From Ipomoea triloba (taxonomy: Eukaryota > Streptophyta > Magnoliopsida > Solanales > Convolvulaceae), in NCBI RefSeq assembly GCF_003576645.1, contig NC_044916.1:16818131-16882130 (forward strand): 64,000 nucleotides of DNA, read 5' to 3'. The stretch's first letter is position 1. Every line of letters begins with the position of its first letter. Below the pieces are notes generated by a model. It did no database searches. It saw nothing but the letters and a program-made list of their open reading frames with translations, and was not told where the DNA came from. Of the stretch, positions 52,747-64,000 are shown piece by piece. A program made the translations under genes and the position numbers.

Positions 52747-53527
52747 TATTTAATTGCTCTAATTACTTAATGAAGAGTAATTGTGTGTTGGATTGCTCGA
52801 CCCAAAATAATGAAATATTTAATTGAGTTGGACCGGGTTATTTGGATTAATTGGGTTGCCTAATTGGTGGGTTTGACTTGGTTTTGATTCATCAAGAATA
52901 TATGTGGGTTATATAATTTTGAAGATTTTTTTATAATTGGATATTATTTGAAATATGATGGAATCATGAACCTGTACATGATGGTGTCCCGATACATTCC
53001 TCATATTTAATTCAAATATTTAAATTTAATTTGAAGATTATCCAAAATGATAAAGGTGGCTTCATTTGGAGGAAAGGGAGCTCACAGAATATGCATATTG
53101 AAATTCTACCGAAATATTGCCAGGATATCATATGGAACATGTACAATATTCACCCGCAGAGGATCACTCCATTTGAGAACCGTAAGCCCCTCTTTGAAAA
53201 TCAAGCTACATATAAGCCCTTCATTGAAGAACAAGCTACTTAACTTTGGAGGCCCTTCAGCAAGGAATTAGGACATATCATCATACTTTAATAGAGAATC
53301 AGAGGACTTCTCATATCTATAGATTGTACCCCTTCATATTTTATACTTCATTTTAACCGATACTTTGGATATAATATACAATTCAACTTTTTCACGTTTA
53401 CAGTGACGTTTTTAACGAGACATAAGTATGTTATAGTAATGTCGGGGGGGGGGGGTATTGTAAATAAATAAATAAATATGGACATTATTAAATGAGCTAC
53501 ATTATACTTATAACTCTTCATCTTTTA
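52747..53527. other. Spacer, nothing recognised
   Basis: AT-rich; a 10-base G run lies at about 53443-53453. A 70-codon frame at 53031-53243 has no family resemblance I recognise and no supporting signals. Confidence 0.4.
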
Positions 53528-53808
53528 TAGACTTATATGTAGAATGAACTTTGTGTATCATGTATATATTGGTTTGAATAATGAATAATAACATATTAGT
53601 TATTATTTATTATGTACTATTGTTTTCTCTTAATTTTATTCTATATTGCTATGTGTATTGCATTCACATAACAAAAACGATACAACAATTCATGCGATGA
53701 ACACCTTAATTTACAACATAGTAACTATTATTATATTAAAAAATTGGGGGCAGGCCGAAGTGGGATTAGAGAGGTATATGTATATTAAGTTTTAGTGTTT
53801 AAGGAATT
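53528..53808. repeat. Direct repeat, copy 1 (281 bp)
   Basis: Runs from 'tagacttatatg' to 'gtttaaggaatt', with about 92% identity to 54600-54883. There is no TG...CA structure, so these are not obvious LTRs. Confidence 0.8.
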
Positions 53809-53869
53809 CAATTATAACTATATAGTAAAAGAATAGCAAAGTAACAATACAATAATCTATAGTTGGATC

Positions 53870-54035
53870 AAGAGCTGTCAAAAGCTCATCTCGCCTCGCC
53901 AAATGGGCGGGACGGACTTTGAATTTTATGGTATGTTTTAGGGGGTAGACGGGACCGCTAAGCCGGCCTAGTATGTATACATTACTAACATAGTGTGTGT
54001 GTGTGTGTGTTATATACACCATTTTATATAATTAT
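53870..54035. other. Possible hAT-like remnant
   Basis: Sequence 'agagctgtcaaaagctcatc' followed by GC-rich 'gccaaatgggcgggac' resembles hAT subterminal regions. A weak inverted partner (gcgggctttgatgttct) lies at 55098-55114. Evidence is suggestive only. A (GT)n run is at 53995-54010. Confidence 0.25.
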
Positions 54036-54041
54036 TATATA

Positions 54042-54299
54042 CTCCCTCCGTCCCATTTTATGTCTCTGGTTCTGTTAATGAGGCTTGACTGAAGTTATTT
54101 TGAATTCAATTTTTCATAATATTAAGTTTAGTATTAATATATAAAATTTATATATTTAGAAACTACATTAAAAGTACCATAAAACACAAAAATTTAAATT
54201 TAAAAATAATTAAAAACTAATAAAGAAAATAAGCAAAGAATAAAGAGTCAGTTTAACTAATGAATAGTAAATATGATAGATAAAATGGGATAGAGGGAG
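54042..54299. mobile_element. Stowaway MITE (Tc1/mariner), 258 bp
   Basis: The terminal inverted repeat CTCCCTCCGTCCCATTTTAT at the left is mirrored by ATAAAATGGGATAGAGGGAG at the right, with TA target duplications at 54040-54041 and 54300-54301. AT-rich interior, no ORF. Confidence 0.93.
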
Positions 54300-54419
54300 T
54301 ATATAAATATATGTTTATTTATTTATTTATATTAAAAAATGTGTATTAGAAATTAGTACATTGTATAAACAATTTGTTATTGACTTATGAAATAACGCAT
54401 TATGTATTTTTTTTTTGGT

Positions 54420-54595
54420 TAGGTCACGAGGTGTCATGAGTAGATCCTAACTGTAGGATGCACCTTTAAGCTCGTACCATACTTAGACTAATCCTCATTT
54501 GCACCGGGTCGACCCAATTAAGGGGAAAAGTAGTGCTGACCAGATTGGTTTTTCCATACAAGAAGGGTTCGAACTCCCAACCCCTCTTATATTAG
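54420..54595 (+). repeat. Short repeat with box-B-like GGTTCGAACTCCC, possible SINE
   Basis: 'agaagggttcgaactcccaa' at 54564-54583 looks like a pol III box B, but no box A at the right distance was found. Unassigned. Confidence 0.3.
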
Positions 54596-54599
54596 TTAT

Positions 54600-54883
54600 T
54601 AGACTTATATGTTGAATGAACTTTGTGTATCATGTATATATTGGTTTGAATAATGAATAATAACATATTGATTATTCTCTATTATGTACTATTGTATTCT
54701 CTTCATTTTATTCTATATTGCTATGTGTATTGCATTTACATAATAAGAACGATACAACGAATCATGCGATGAACACCTTAATTTACAACATAGTAATTAT
54801 TATTATATTAAAAAAAAATTGGGGGCAGGCCAAAGTGGGACGAGAGAGGTATATGTATATTAAGTTTTAGTGTTTAAGGAATT
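54600..54883. repeat. Direct repeat, copy 2 (284 bp)
   Basis: Partner of 53528-53808, same orientation, 1072 bp away. The interval between them includes the Stowaway. Confidence 0.8.
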
Positions 54884-54890
54884 TATACTA

Positions 54891-54975
54891 AAGGCCTTGT
54901 GGTTGAACGACATAACTATGGCTTTTCGAATGAAAGGTCTCAAGTTTGAACCCCAACATTAATATATGTTTAAAC
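54891..54975 (+). mobile_element. SINE head fragment
   Basis: AAAGGCCTTGTGGTTGAACG (box A-like) is followed at normal distance by CAAGTTTGAACCCC (box B-like). It resembles the heads of the SINEs at 955 and 40567, on the plus strand. Confidence 0.5.
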
Positions 54976-55019
54976 TAAGTATACACTTACTAACTTTTTT
55001 ATGTTATTTTTTATTTAAA

Positions 55020-56565
55020 TATAAAACTTTTAAAATTCTTTTGTCCTAGGCCTGCAGGCTTAATGCGGGGTGGCCTCCATTAAGCCCATATTATTGGCGG
55101 GCTTTGATGTTCTAGTTGGTTCTAGGTTCATTGTATGAGATGCTTATTTATACTACAATCTTCATGAAATCTTAAGATTAACGCTTACGCAATTGTACGC
55201 AACAAGATTTGTGTGTACCTTGCAAACTGTGCTTATTGCGGTGCCTCAAACGTGTGGCATTAAATGTCACTAGACACGTTTAATGATTACTAGATAAGCA
55301 CGTTATACCTAATTGGGCATCCAGGTCATAGCGTGCTCCTTGGACTACTTAATTAACCTTTTTGATTGAGCATATTATATATATAATATGTGTGTGTGTG
55401 TACGTACATAAGGCCGTCATTTTCCATTCCTTAGTAAAATTTAAATGTACTTCTTGATAGGTAGGGATGGAAATAGGTCGAGTCGAGCTGAGCTTTAAAA
55501 AATTATGCCTGACCTATTACGAAAATCTAAGGCATGGACCTAGGCCAAAGCCTAAACCTATATGTAGGCTTTTTGTTAGGCTCAGGCCTGAGTCTACAAT
55601 TGGCATGACTTGGCCTGAAACCTTTTTAAAAGCCTATTTAATATGTAGGCTATTAAAAAGGCTTCAAAGTAAGTCATGTTTTGAGCCTATTTAAAGCCTA
55701 TATGTTAAGTATTTTTAAAAACTTTAATAAGTATTTCTAAATAATTTAAGAAATATACCTAATACAAAATTAATACATAACTACATAAGTATATCACCAC
55801 AATGCAAACATAATAACATTAAAGCATAAATAAAATAATAGTTTTTTCTCCTTTATGATGTAGCTTTCATTCATTGGATGTCTATACATTGTATGTTTTC
55901 ATCACTAGTTAAAATGAAAATTAGTTGTCTAATTAGATAATGCCACATTAAGAGGGAAAGATGGAATGGGAAATATAGGAGGGTGCGTAGCATTAATAAG
56001 TATTTTTAATAAATAAAAAATTTGATAGACAGCTTTGCCGATTTGGAAGAGAGAGGGAGAGAGAGAGAGAGATGGGATTATACGCTATATACCCGATTTT
56101 TGTCCTAAAAAAAAGAGAAAAAAAATGTGGCATAGGGCCAAATTGCATACCCAATGGGTGCGTGCATCTCACGTGCACACGGGATATATTAGAGTGGTTA
56201 CCATTTTTTCTATTTTTTATTATTGTTATTTTTGTTTTAAACTTTCAAAAATGACATGACAAAAAATCTAAAATAAAAAATTTGTAACCATTTGGATTAC
56301 TTTGCTCTAAAAACCCAAAAAGGGTTTTTAACATGCCATATAGGAAAAGAATTTTTTTTTTAAAAAAAAAGCGAAAAGAGTGGCAATAAAAAAACAAAAC
56401 AAAAAAAAGAAGAAGAAGAAAATAAGTGAAAAGAGTGGTTGCCAAATGACGACCATCCTCACGCATCTAACTAGTGTGTACATTGCACTCACGTGTTGAG
56501 TGTCATTGGTGTGCGCAATGGGCACTAACTCCTCTTTATTTTTTTAAGGGTTATTTAAAATAACA
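55020..56565. other. Non-coding spacer upstream of SPY
   Basis: Around 55467-55700 the motif GGCCTG/AGGCTT recurs many times and may be the subterminal part of a hAT-like element ('taggtagggatggaaatagg' at about 55459-55478). (TA)/(TG) runs lie at 55376-55402 and a (GA)n run at 56047-56072. No coding exon. Confidence 0.4.
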
Positions 56566-56569
56566 CTCT

Positions 56570-56655
56570 CGCTAAGGACCTTGTAGTCCAGTGGCGGGAG
56601 GTGGTGAATACTGCATTCTAATAGAGTTAGTAGTATTAAAAAAAAAAAAAAAACC
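56570..56655 (+). mobile_element. Truncated SINE with A-tail
   Basis: GGACCTTGTAGTCCAGTGGC (box A-like) is followed by about 45 bp and an A15 tract (56639-56653). Box B is missing, so it is an internally deleted copy of the family. Confidence 0.5.
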
Positions 56656-57074
56656 ACTCTCAATTTGCCTTCTCTCTTATCTCCTCTATTATTTAAATTA
56701 ATTAAAAATTTCATTAATGGGAATGCTCGTAGAGTAATAAGGAAGGTGTTTTTTGACAATGAAGAATTTCTAAAGAAAAAAAAATAATACCATTCGTTTG
56801 GTTCACCTATAGGAGGTGAATTTTGATTTTTTGAGGGGCGGGTTGGTATTTGCCATTTGTCATTTCGCGCAGCTATATGCGCCTAAAGAGACCATAGCTG
56901 TTAAAAAAAAAGAGAAAAAGAAAAAGAAATAGAAAAGAAGACAAACCCTAATAGTGTAATTCTTGCTCTCGCCATCGTCTCCTACTTTAGGGAAGAATTA
57001 CGTTACTGGCTTCAAGTTGTTGCAGATGACTGAAGATCATAGTGAAGAAGCTCTGTAACTGTCTCTATTTGGAG
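56656..57074 (+). promoter_or_regulatory. SPY promoter and 5' untranslated exon
   Basis: A telo-box-like AAACCCTAA lies at 56943-56951, just upstream of or in the leader. The non-coding exon ends ...TTTGGAG at 57074, followed by GTATCA (donor). The first intron then runs to shortly before the ATG at 57875; the acceptor is not certain (several AG candidates at 57811-57870). Confidence 0.5.
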
Positions 57075-57874
57075 GTATCAAATCTTTTACTCATACCCAT
57101 ATGCTTATATGCATAAAATTTCCGGTTCTTGTTTTTGTTTCATAGAGTTCACTTATATCTTTTTTTTTTTGTGTTTCTCAATTGGTGAGATGCTTTTGCA
57201 GTGCCTCAGTTTCTAGAATTGATTTCTTGATTCGTTGTTCAACATATCAAGCCTTTAATCAGTGTCGGCTGGAATTGTGTATGGAGATTTCAAATTTGGG
57301 GGGTTGTATTTATTAGCTGAATAGCAGAGAGAATCATGTAGATTTTCAGTTTATCATCTTATCACAAGCATTTCGAGTAGTTTCTGGTGAGACTTTGGGG
57401 ATAAGGGTGCTATACATACTGCATGCAAAACTCTAGCTACACTTGGTATAATTGTACAATCATTCCCGTTAGGGCAATGTAATCCATTCTTAGAGATAAG
57501 AAACCTATTATCTCAATACTCGAAGAATTATATTAGATTTTGCCTGGAGTTTGATTGCAAGAGTATATAAGTGATTCGAATGTCTTCTTGTGTTTTTGAA
57601 TAATTGGGGATTTGATTAGCCTGTTCATTAAATTTCAATTAATATACAAAATGTGTTTTTGAACAATTGAGAATTTGATTAGTCTTTTTGTTAAGAAACT
57701 AATTCAAGCATTAAAAATTAGCAGCAATATGGGGATTGTTGTAATTAGCTAAGGTTGGTATGTAATAACTATGCTTTATGACTTTTTTTCTGGAAATACT
57801 TTCTCTTTTAAGGTTTTGATTTGAAGAAGCTGTTCCTGTCACTTGGTTTAGGGCCGTTCTGCTAGCTTAGTTCA

Positions 57875-58541
57875 ATGGCATGGACAGAGAATGATGCTGA
57901 AAATGTGAAAGAAGCTGACTCAGTTACTAGCAATGGTTTTCTGAAAACAGACCAGCTTTCATCCGGCAGTGGAGGCTCTCCAGGTTGCCTTAGTCCTGTG
58001 AAGAATAAAGTTGAAGGGAAAGATGATGTTTCTTTTGGAAACATTCTCCGCTCGAGAAACAAGTTTTCTGATGCGCTTACTATCTATGAGAAGGTATTGG
58101 AGAAGGATAGTGGGAATGTTGAAGCTCTCATTGGCAAAGGTATTTGCCTGCAGATGCAGAACATGGCAAGGCCTGCTTTTGAATGTTTTTCAGAAGCTAT
58201 CAGATTGGAGCCACAGAATGCATGTGCACTTACACATTGTGGAATTTTGTACAAGGATGAGGGTCGACTAGTAGAGGCAGCTGAGGTATGTGTGTGGCAT
58301 TCTAATTTTCTCGGCACTTTTTTTTCAGCAGAAAATAATATTTTGGTAATCAAATTCTAGCAGTTAATATCTAATTAGAATTAAACTTTCTCTTCCATGA
58401 TCATTAACATGACCCAGCATTTGAGAGTTGAGAATATCATGATTTTTCTATCACAGTGAAGAAGTTGGAAATCCAATAACCTTCATTGGTCTTTAAAATG
58501 AGCTCTAAGATTCATTAAGCAGTTTCTCATTATTATTATCG

Positions 58542-58609
<68 letters not shown>

Positions 58610-61600
58610 ATTATTATTATTATTATTATTTTGTTGAGCTTTGCAGCTTTTTTTTTTGGAAGGTAGTAAAATGCCCTTTAAGAATATACTTGAATGTGTG
58701 TGAAGTTTAAAGCTATCATTAGTTCTTGATAAATCCTACCTTTGGAGCTGGATAATAGCTTATTGAGATCTTTTCCTTTTTTGATTCTCATTTGTCCCCC
58801 TATGTTCATCTACTATTGTTCTTGGATATTTGCTACCTTGTTTGATAGCTAACTCATTTCTGTCCTTGTTTTAAAGTTGATTGGAGCTTTTACTAGCTGT
58901 TTTTCTTTTCCTTTTGATTTGATGTTTACTGTACTGATTTAACAAATTTTAACAAAGCAGTCTTATCAAAAAGCTCTTAGGGCAGACTCTTCATATAAAG
59001 CAGCTGCAGAATGCCTTGCAATTGTATTAACAGACCTTGGAACCAGCTTAAAGCTTGCTGGTAATACCCAGGAAGGGATTCAGAAGTACTACGAAGCAAT
59101 TGAAATAGATCAACACTATGCTGTAAATTCATCATTCTCTAACTTTTGTCCTGATGCAGAATTAGCAAAGATATTGGATTTTAATGGATTGTGATACATG
59201 CAGCCTGCTTATTATAACCTTGGTGTCATCTATTCGGAAATGATGCAATATGACTTGGCCCTTAGATGCTATGAGAAGGCAGCATTAGAAAGGCCCATGT
59301 ATGCTGAAGCATATTGCAATATGGGTGTTATCTACAAAAATCGCGGGGATTTGGAATCAGCCATTGCTTGTTATGAGAGGTAGCCATCTAATTGAGTTTC
59401 ATTATCTTACTTTCAGTTTTATTCATGTTTCCTTCATCTAATGAAATGCTTCCCTTTCCTACGTGAATTCAGATGTTTGGCTGTGTCTCCAAACTTTGAG
59501 ATTGCAAAGAATAACATGGCTATTGCCTTGACTGATTTTGGCACAAAGGTAATCTTGAGCTGTGTTGATTTATATTCAAGTGCTTTTGTAATTAATTTCA
59601 TTTCACTTAGGTATAAATGTATAATCTTTTCAAAAATTGAAAAACCTCTATGTTGTGTGCTAGAACATCTTTAGTATGGGTTTCAAAAATGTTTACATCC
59701 TGGTTTTGACTCTAGCCTTTGAACTTTTAACTCATTTATGTATATTTGTTAGATAATCAGAGATTCAAAAAATTAATAGAAGATTTTCAATTGCTTTCAA
59801 TCTGGTATTTATCTATGTTAGTTTTTCTCATTCTGTTAGGAATTGCAAGTTTTAAATACATCAAATGTTTTTTTCCTGATATTTCTTTTTCACAGGTTAA
59901 ACTTGAGGGGGACATTGATCAAGGTGTGGCTTATTACAAGAAAGCTTTGTACTACAATTGGCATTATGCAGATGCAATGTATAATTTAGGAGTTGCTTAT
60001 GGGGAAATGCTGAATTTTGACATGGTAATTTTAAATTCTGTCCAGAGACTCCCTCGGGGAATAAAAAAAAACCCAAGAAAGAAAGAAAATCCATAAATGT
60101 GTTTGTAAATATGTATCTATGTACACATGAGAAATTTAACTACATGATCATTATGTGGTACACTGGTACCACCAAACATCAGCTTTGTTACTATATTTCT
60201 TAAGTCCTGATACCAATATACCATGGTGTCAACTGTCAACTGCCAAAACCCAGAAAAAAATTCAATTTTCACACTGTCAAAAAGTTGAGAAGAAAGTGAG
60301 ATATCAAATTTGCTCTTGCATACCGCATGTCAGCCATTGCATTGGGTTTTCAACCATTGGATTGTGGACTTTAGAACTTTAGATAGGCTAATATAGATTC
60401 TGTTAGAACCAAAGTATTAGCGAAAGCTTGAGACCATTGTCTGTGGTGTATGTATTTGTAATAACCACTGTACAATACTACAAGTTTCCCTTCAATGTTT
60501 CAATCTAATCCATTATGTACAAACAGTTACCTGTGCTGCCCCTTTACATTTTTTTTCCTTAATTTCCCTATCATTCTTGTGTTTCAACTTATTTGATGAG
60601 AAGGATATGTTTCCTATTAGCTGCACAATGATGTTACTAAATTAAGCAATCCTTTTTTCAGGCAATTGTGTTCTATGAACTTGCCTTCCACTTCAATCCT
60701 CAGTGTGCAGAGGCATGTAACAATTTAGGAGTGATATACAAGGATCGGGACAACATTGATAAAGCAGTGGAATGCTATCAGGCAGTTCTCTATCTTATAC
60801 ACCTATTGGAACTTACTGCTTATTATCTTTTGACATTCTTCTCTTGCAATGTTTGCAGAAGGCTTTGTCTATCAAACCAAATTTCTCTCAGTCACTAAAT
60901 AATCTTGGGGTAGTCTATACTGTCCAGGTAAAATATCTATTTTCTATTTAGTGCTATTAATGCATGTCTCCGGAAGCAGTTGATAGCATTGATGATTTGT
61001 ACAGGGTAAAATGGATGCAGCTCAAAGCATGATTCAGAAAGCTATTATTGCAAACCCTACCTATGCTGAAGCATATAACAACTTAGGTACCTCTTTCTGT
61101 CTTTCTGTGAGTTTCTTGTCAACTTGCTTATTTTTATTTTTATTTTTATTTTTATTTTTATTTTTATCAGCATTTATATATTTGGCTGGTTTAGTGGGTG
61201 GCCTGCCAATTTGAACTTTGGATGTTGGTCATAATGGGAACAAAGTTACATTCCAATTTGATACTTTGCTACATTAACCTTTTTGTTGTTTTTCCTGGAA
61301 ATGGTGAGACTTTGATCTCTATTAACTTGTTTTTAGATCAGATTTAGAAACTCTGTAAAAGATTTTGTGCTTGTGAAAAGATGAAAGAATTGCTGCATTG
61401 AGGCATAAGTTCATTAACAAGATATCACAAATGACGTGAAAGACATCTTTTAATATCCTGTGAATTTCATTGAAGCTTCATTGTCCTGCAAGCATCTTTG
61501 ATGTCAATTAGGCTGTGCTTGGTGCAATTAGCTGATAAGCATGGGCAAAATTGGAAAAACATTATCATTGATAGCTAGCTTTTAGAAGCTATATAAGCTT

Positions 61601-63617
61601 CCGGGAAACTTCTTGTAGGCTAGCTTTAATTTTTATCAAAAGCTTGGTTACTGACAACTCTAATAAGTTAAAAGTAGTGTTTTGACCTGGTAAGTTAAAA
61701 ACTAACTTATTTGCCTTGCCACAGTCTTAGTTGAGATTCTTGGAGAATTTATTTTGTAATTACACTTCCTTTGGCGAGATGTAGTTTTAAGTTACAATTC
61801 AAAAATTTTTATGCACAGGAGTTCTGTACAGAGATGCTGGGAACATATCTCTTGCCATTGAAGCATATGAACAGTGCCTTAAGATAGATTCTGATTCACG
61901 AAATGCAGGGCAGGTAATGTTTATTCTCATAATGATATTCCTGGTGCCTAGATTCTAATTAGATAACTCTGGTTCAGTACACTAGTGAATCCGTTAAAGA
62001 GTCCTCAACTCCTAACACTATAAACTTGTGAGTTGTGATCGCAGTTTAATTCATGATTTCTATGATAATACTGAATGTTGCTCAAGGGTACCAGCTTATT
62101 ACTTGAGTGTGACTTGCAGTTGTTTACATCTAGTGGTAGTCGTTAATATTAATTATTCCGTGTATGTGATAGAAGGCATAATTCTATATTGAGGGAAACT
62201 CAACAACTAAATTCATCTTGATACTTAATAGTTTTTACTTGAATTTATTACTCCATTCAAGGTTTTTGTTTGATTTCCCAGACAAGAATGTTGTGCTTTT
62301 CATGGCATATAAGAGCTTTGCCCAAGTTCTTACACAATTTAAGTTTATAACCAGATTGTTAATTTGTTTTTTTTTTAGATTGGGATGTGTAGTTTTTTTT
62401 TTTTGGGGGGGGGGGGTGAGTGGGTGGGTGGGGGGTAGTGCTCCTTGTACACGTGTATGTATGATCTCATTAGCAGTTGGAATGAGGCTCAAATTTTGGC
62501 ACTTCCACAATTGTTAACGTGTTTACGATGTCATTTCAGTAAAATGCTTTTTTGTCTCAAATATGTTGTAAATTGTGCTCTGCAGAACCGATTGCTTGCA
62601 ATGAACTACATAAATGAAGGAACTGATGATAAATTATATGAGGCTCACAGGTACCTACTACCATTAATGAAATGTTTTGTTCTGTGTACTGGATATGGAA
62701 GGTGCTGAACCCCATCTCCTGCTGTATGCCCCTCTTGTCAATGCACACATAAAAGGGTTTCTGTATCATAGAAATCTCCAGCATAGTGATAACTTTGTTA
62801 ATCTAACATATAGATTAATTTGATAGCATCAGATCAAGTAAAGCTCCTCTTCTTAAAGAGGAGACTTTGTGTTTTATCCTAATGTCCTAAAAGTCTAAAA
62901 CTCCAATTTACAAAAGTTTTGTGGAATGTTTTGTCAGGGCTTGTAGTATAGGCAGTCATTTAGAACTTTGAATTTTATAAATAAACTAATCTGGCTATGG
63001 ACTACAGTTCTTGAAACAAACGTGTAGTCATGAACTAGTATACATATATATTTGATTTAAGTTGTGTTGGTTTTACATTTTCTTTTACTTGAATCTCATG
63101 CAGGGACTGGGGCAGGCGCTTCATGCGATTGTTTCCACAATATACTTCATGGGACAATCCAAAAGACCCAGAAAGACAACTGATTATTGGATATGTGTCT
63201 CCTGATTATTTCACTCATTCTGTGTCATATTTTATTGAGGCTCCCCTTACCTATCATGACTATGCAAATTATAAATTGGTCATCTATTCAGCTGTTGTTA
63301 AGGTACTGTCATATTGCAGTTGTAAATTTCCTTGTATCTCTAAATACTTCTAGTAATTGTTCCATGGATTGGTTTGAAGAACCATAACTTTCTTTTCTCA
63401 CTGTTATACAATGGTGTTGCAGGCAGATGCAAAAACCAACAAATTTAGAGATAGAGTTTTGAAAAAGGGTGGGGTCTGGAGGGATATCTATGGGATTGAT
63501 GAGAAAAAAGTTGCTAGCATGGTCAGAGAAGATAAGGTTGACATCTTGGTAGAACTCACTGGTCATACTGCAAACAATAAGCTGGGAATGATGGCATGCC
63601 GACCTGCCCCTGTTCAG
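57875..63617 (+). CDS. SPY: SPINDLY O-fucosyltransferase, N-terminal 593 codons (partial, runs off right edge)
   Basis: Coding exons are 57875-58285, 58961-59122, 59204-59379, 59473-59548, 59896-60024, 60662-60781, 60859-60927, 61005-61086, 61819-61913, 62586-62650, 63104-63302 and 63423-63617, all in phase (1779 nt). They start MAWTENDAENVKE; then come about ten TPR repeats (for example ALTHCGILYKDEGRLVEAAE, AYYNLGVIYSEMMQYDLAL, AYCNMGVIYKNRGDLESAI, ACNNLGVIYKDRDNIDKAV, AYNNLGVLYRDAGNISLAI). The start of the GT41 catalytic part follows (VIYSAVVKADAKTNKFRDR, VDILVELTGHTANNKLGMM). SPY normally has about 920-930 aa, so roughly 340 residues lie to the right. SPY O-fucosylates DELLA repressors and other nucleocytoplasmic proteins and represses gibberellin signalling. 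Intron 60782-60858 starts GC. No disruption seen. Confidence 0.95.
58541..58630. repeat. (GTT)n-(ATT)n microsatellite in a SPY intron
   Basis: About 23 GTT units are followed by about 7 ATT units, inside the intron after the first coding exon. Confidence 0.95.
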
Positions 63618-64000
63618 GTAAGATTGGTGTACAAGTAACCTGGCCACCATTTTTATTTATGGTGCTTTTACTTTATGATTTATTAGGATCTCAGTATGGA
63701 TTTTTCCTGATAGTTGACAAATACCAACTTTGTAAGTAATGCTTATTCATGGGTCTTGGGACTGCTATGAATTTTGATGTGCCATGTAGAAGAAGGGTCA
63801 ATACTTGACCACTTTGGCATATGCACAGTTGTACTCTGTCACTCCTAACTTTAAGGATTTAATACTTACATTATAACATGTGACAATTTACAGGCATAAT
63901 AAATACTAAGAGCATAGGTCTACAACTCTACATACTTCCATGTTCTATTTTCCTGTCTGGACATCCATAAAAAATTGTATGCTAGTAGGAACATACAACT
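63618..64000 (+). other. SPY intron continuing past the window edge
   Basis: A GTAAGA donor follows the exon ending at 63617. No further SPY exon (expected to begin TWIGYPNTTG-like) is seen before 64000, so this is intron sequence. Confidence 0.8.

Noticed and set aside
53031..53271. Two overlapping 70-74 codon frames
   Set aside because: No homology recognised, no promoter or splice context, and two frames open equally.

Overview
The window is nuclear DNA of a dicot plant. It shows GT-AG introns with AT-rich interiors, a nuclear tRNA-Leu, plant-only gene families (ORANGE-like, SPINDLY), Stowaway MITEs, plant Helitrons, Ty3/gypsy-type LTRs and an L1-type LINE. The SPINDLY N-terminus resembles asterid (Solanaceae-type) proteins, so an asterid is my best guess, as an inference only. 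Three genuine protein-coding genes lie at the two ends. About 43 kb between them is a transposon graveyard, and several assembly defects are visible.

Left end (1-12 kb). A candidate promoter with an ATG-only first exon of a minus-strand gene running off the left edge; a degraded SINE; an intact tRNA-Leu(UAG). Next comes an eight-exon ORANGE-like gene (minus, 306 aa, plastid), with a poly-C/N assembly gap in intron 3. A ten-exon SORTING NEXIN 1 gene (minus) follows; its annotated start codon cannot be resolved. Every exon junction was checked for splice sites and phase.

Middle (12-56 kb). Nested Mutator-like foldback elements (12.3-14.2 kb) with intact target-site duplications. A Helitron complex (14.2-23.6 kb) holds a PIF1-type helicase ORF, but it is inflated by two apparent false duplications at single-N junctions. 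Further along are a 521-bp foldback MITE, an AT-rich desert, and a complete non-autonomous LTR element (30.9-34.0 kb) with an internal minisatellite. A 3.5-kb solo LTR is inserted inside a (TA)n tract (34.3-39.1 kb). A FAR1-type MULE transposase pseudogene (39-44 kb) is wrapped in oppositely oriented arrays of a short motif (ACGCACCTTAAG). An LTR fragment, a broken L1 LINE (45.4-50.1 kb) and a broken retrotransposon gag (50.1-51.6 kb) follow, then another foldback MITE, a Stowaway and SINE fragments.

Right end (56.9-64 kb). The first 593 codons, in twelve coding exons, of SPINDLY on the plus strand, including one GC-AG intron. The catalytic C-terminus lies beyond the window.

The three genes have unrelated jobs: plastid carotenoid/protein homeostasis, endosomal sorting, and nucleocytoplasmic O-fucosylation in gibberellin signalling. 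I see no sign that they act together. The most unusual feature is the FAR1-like transposase with its bidirectional motif arrays.
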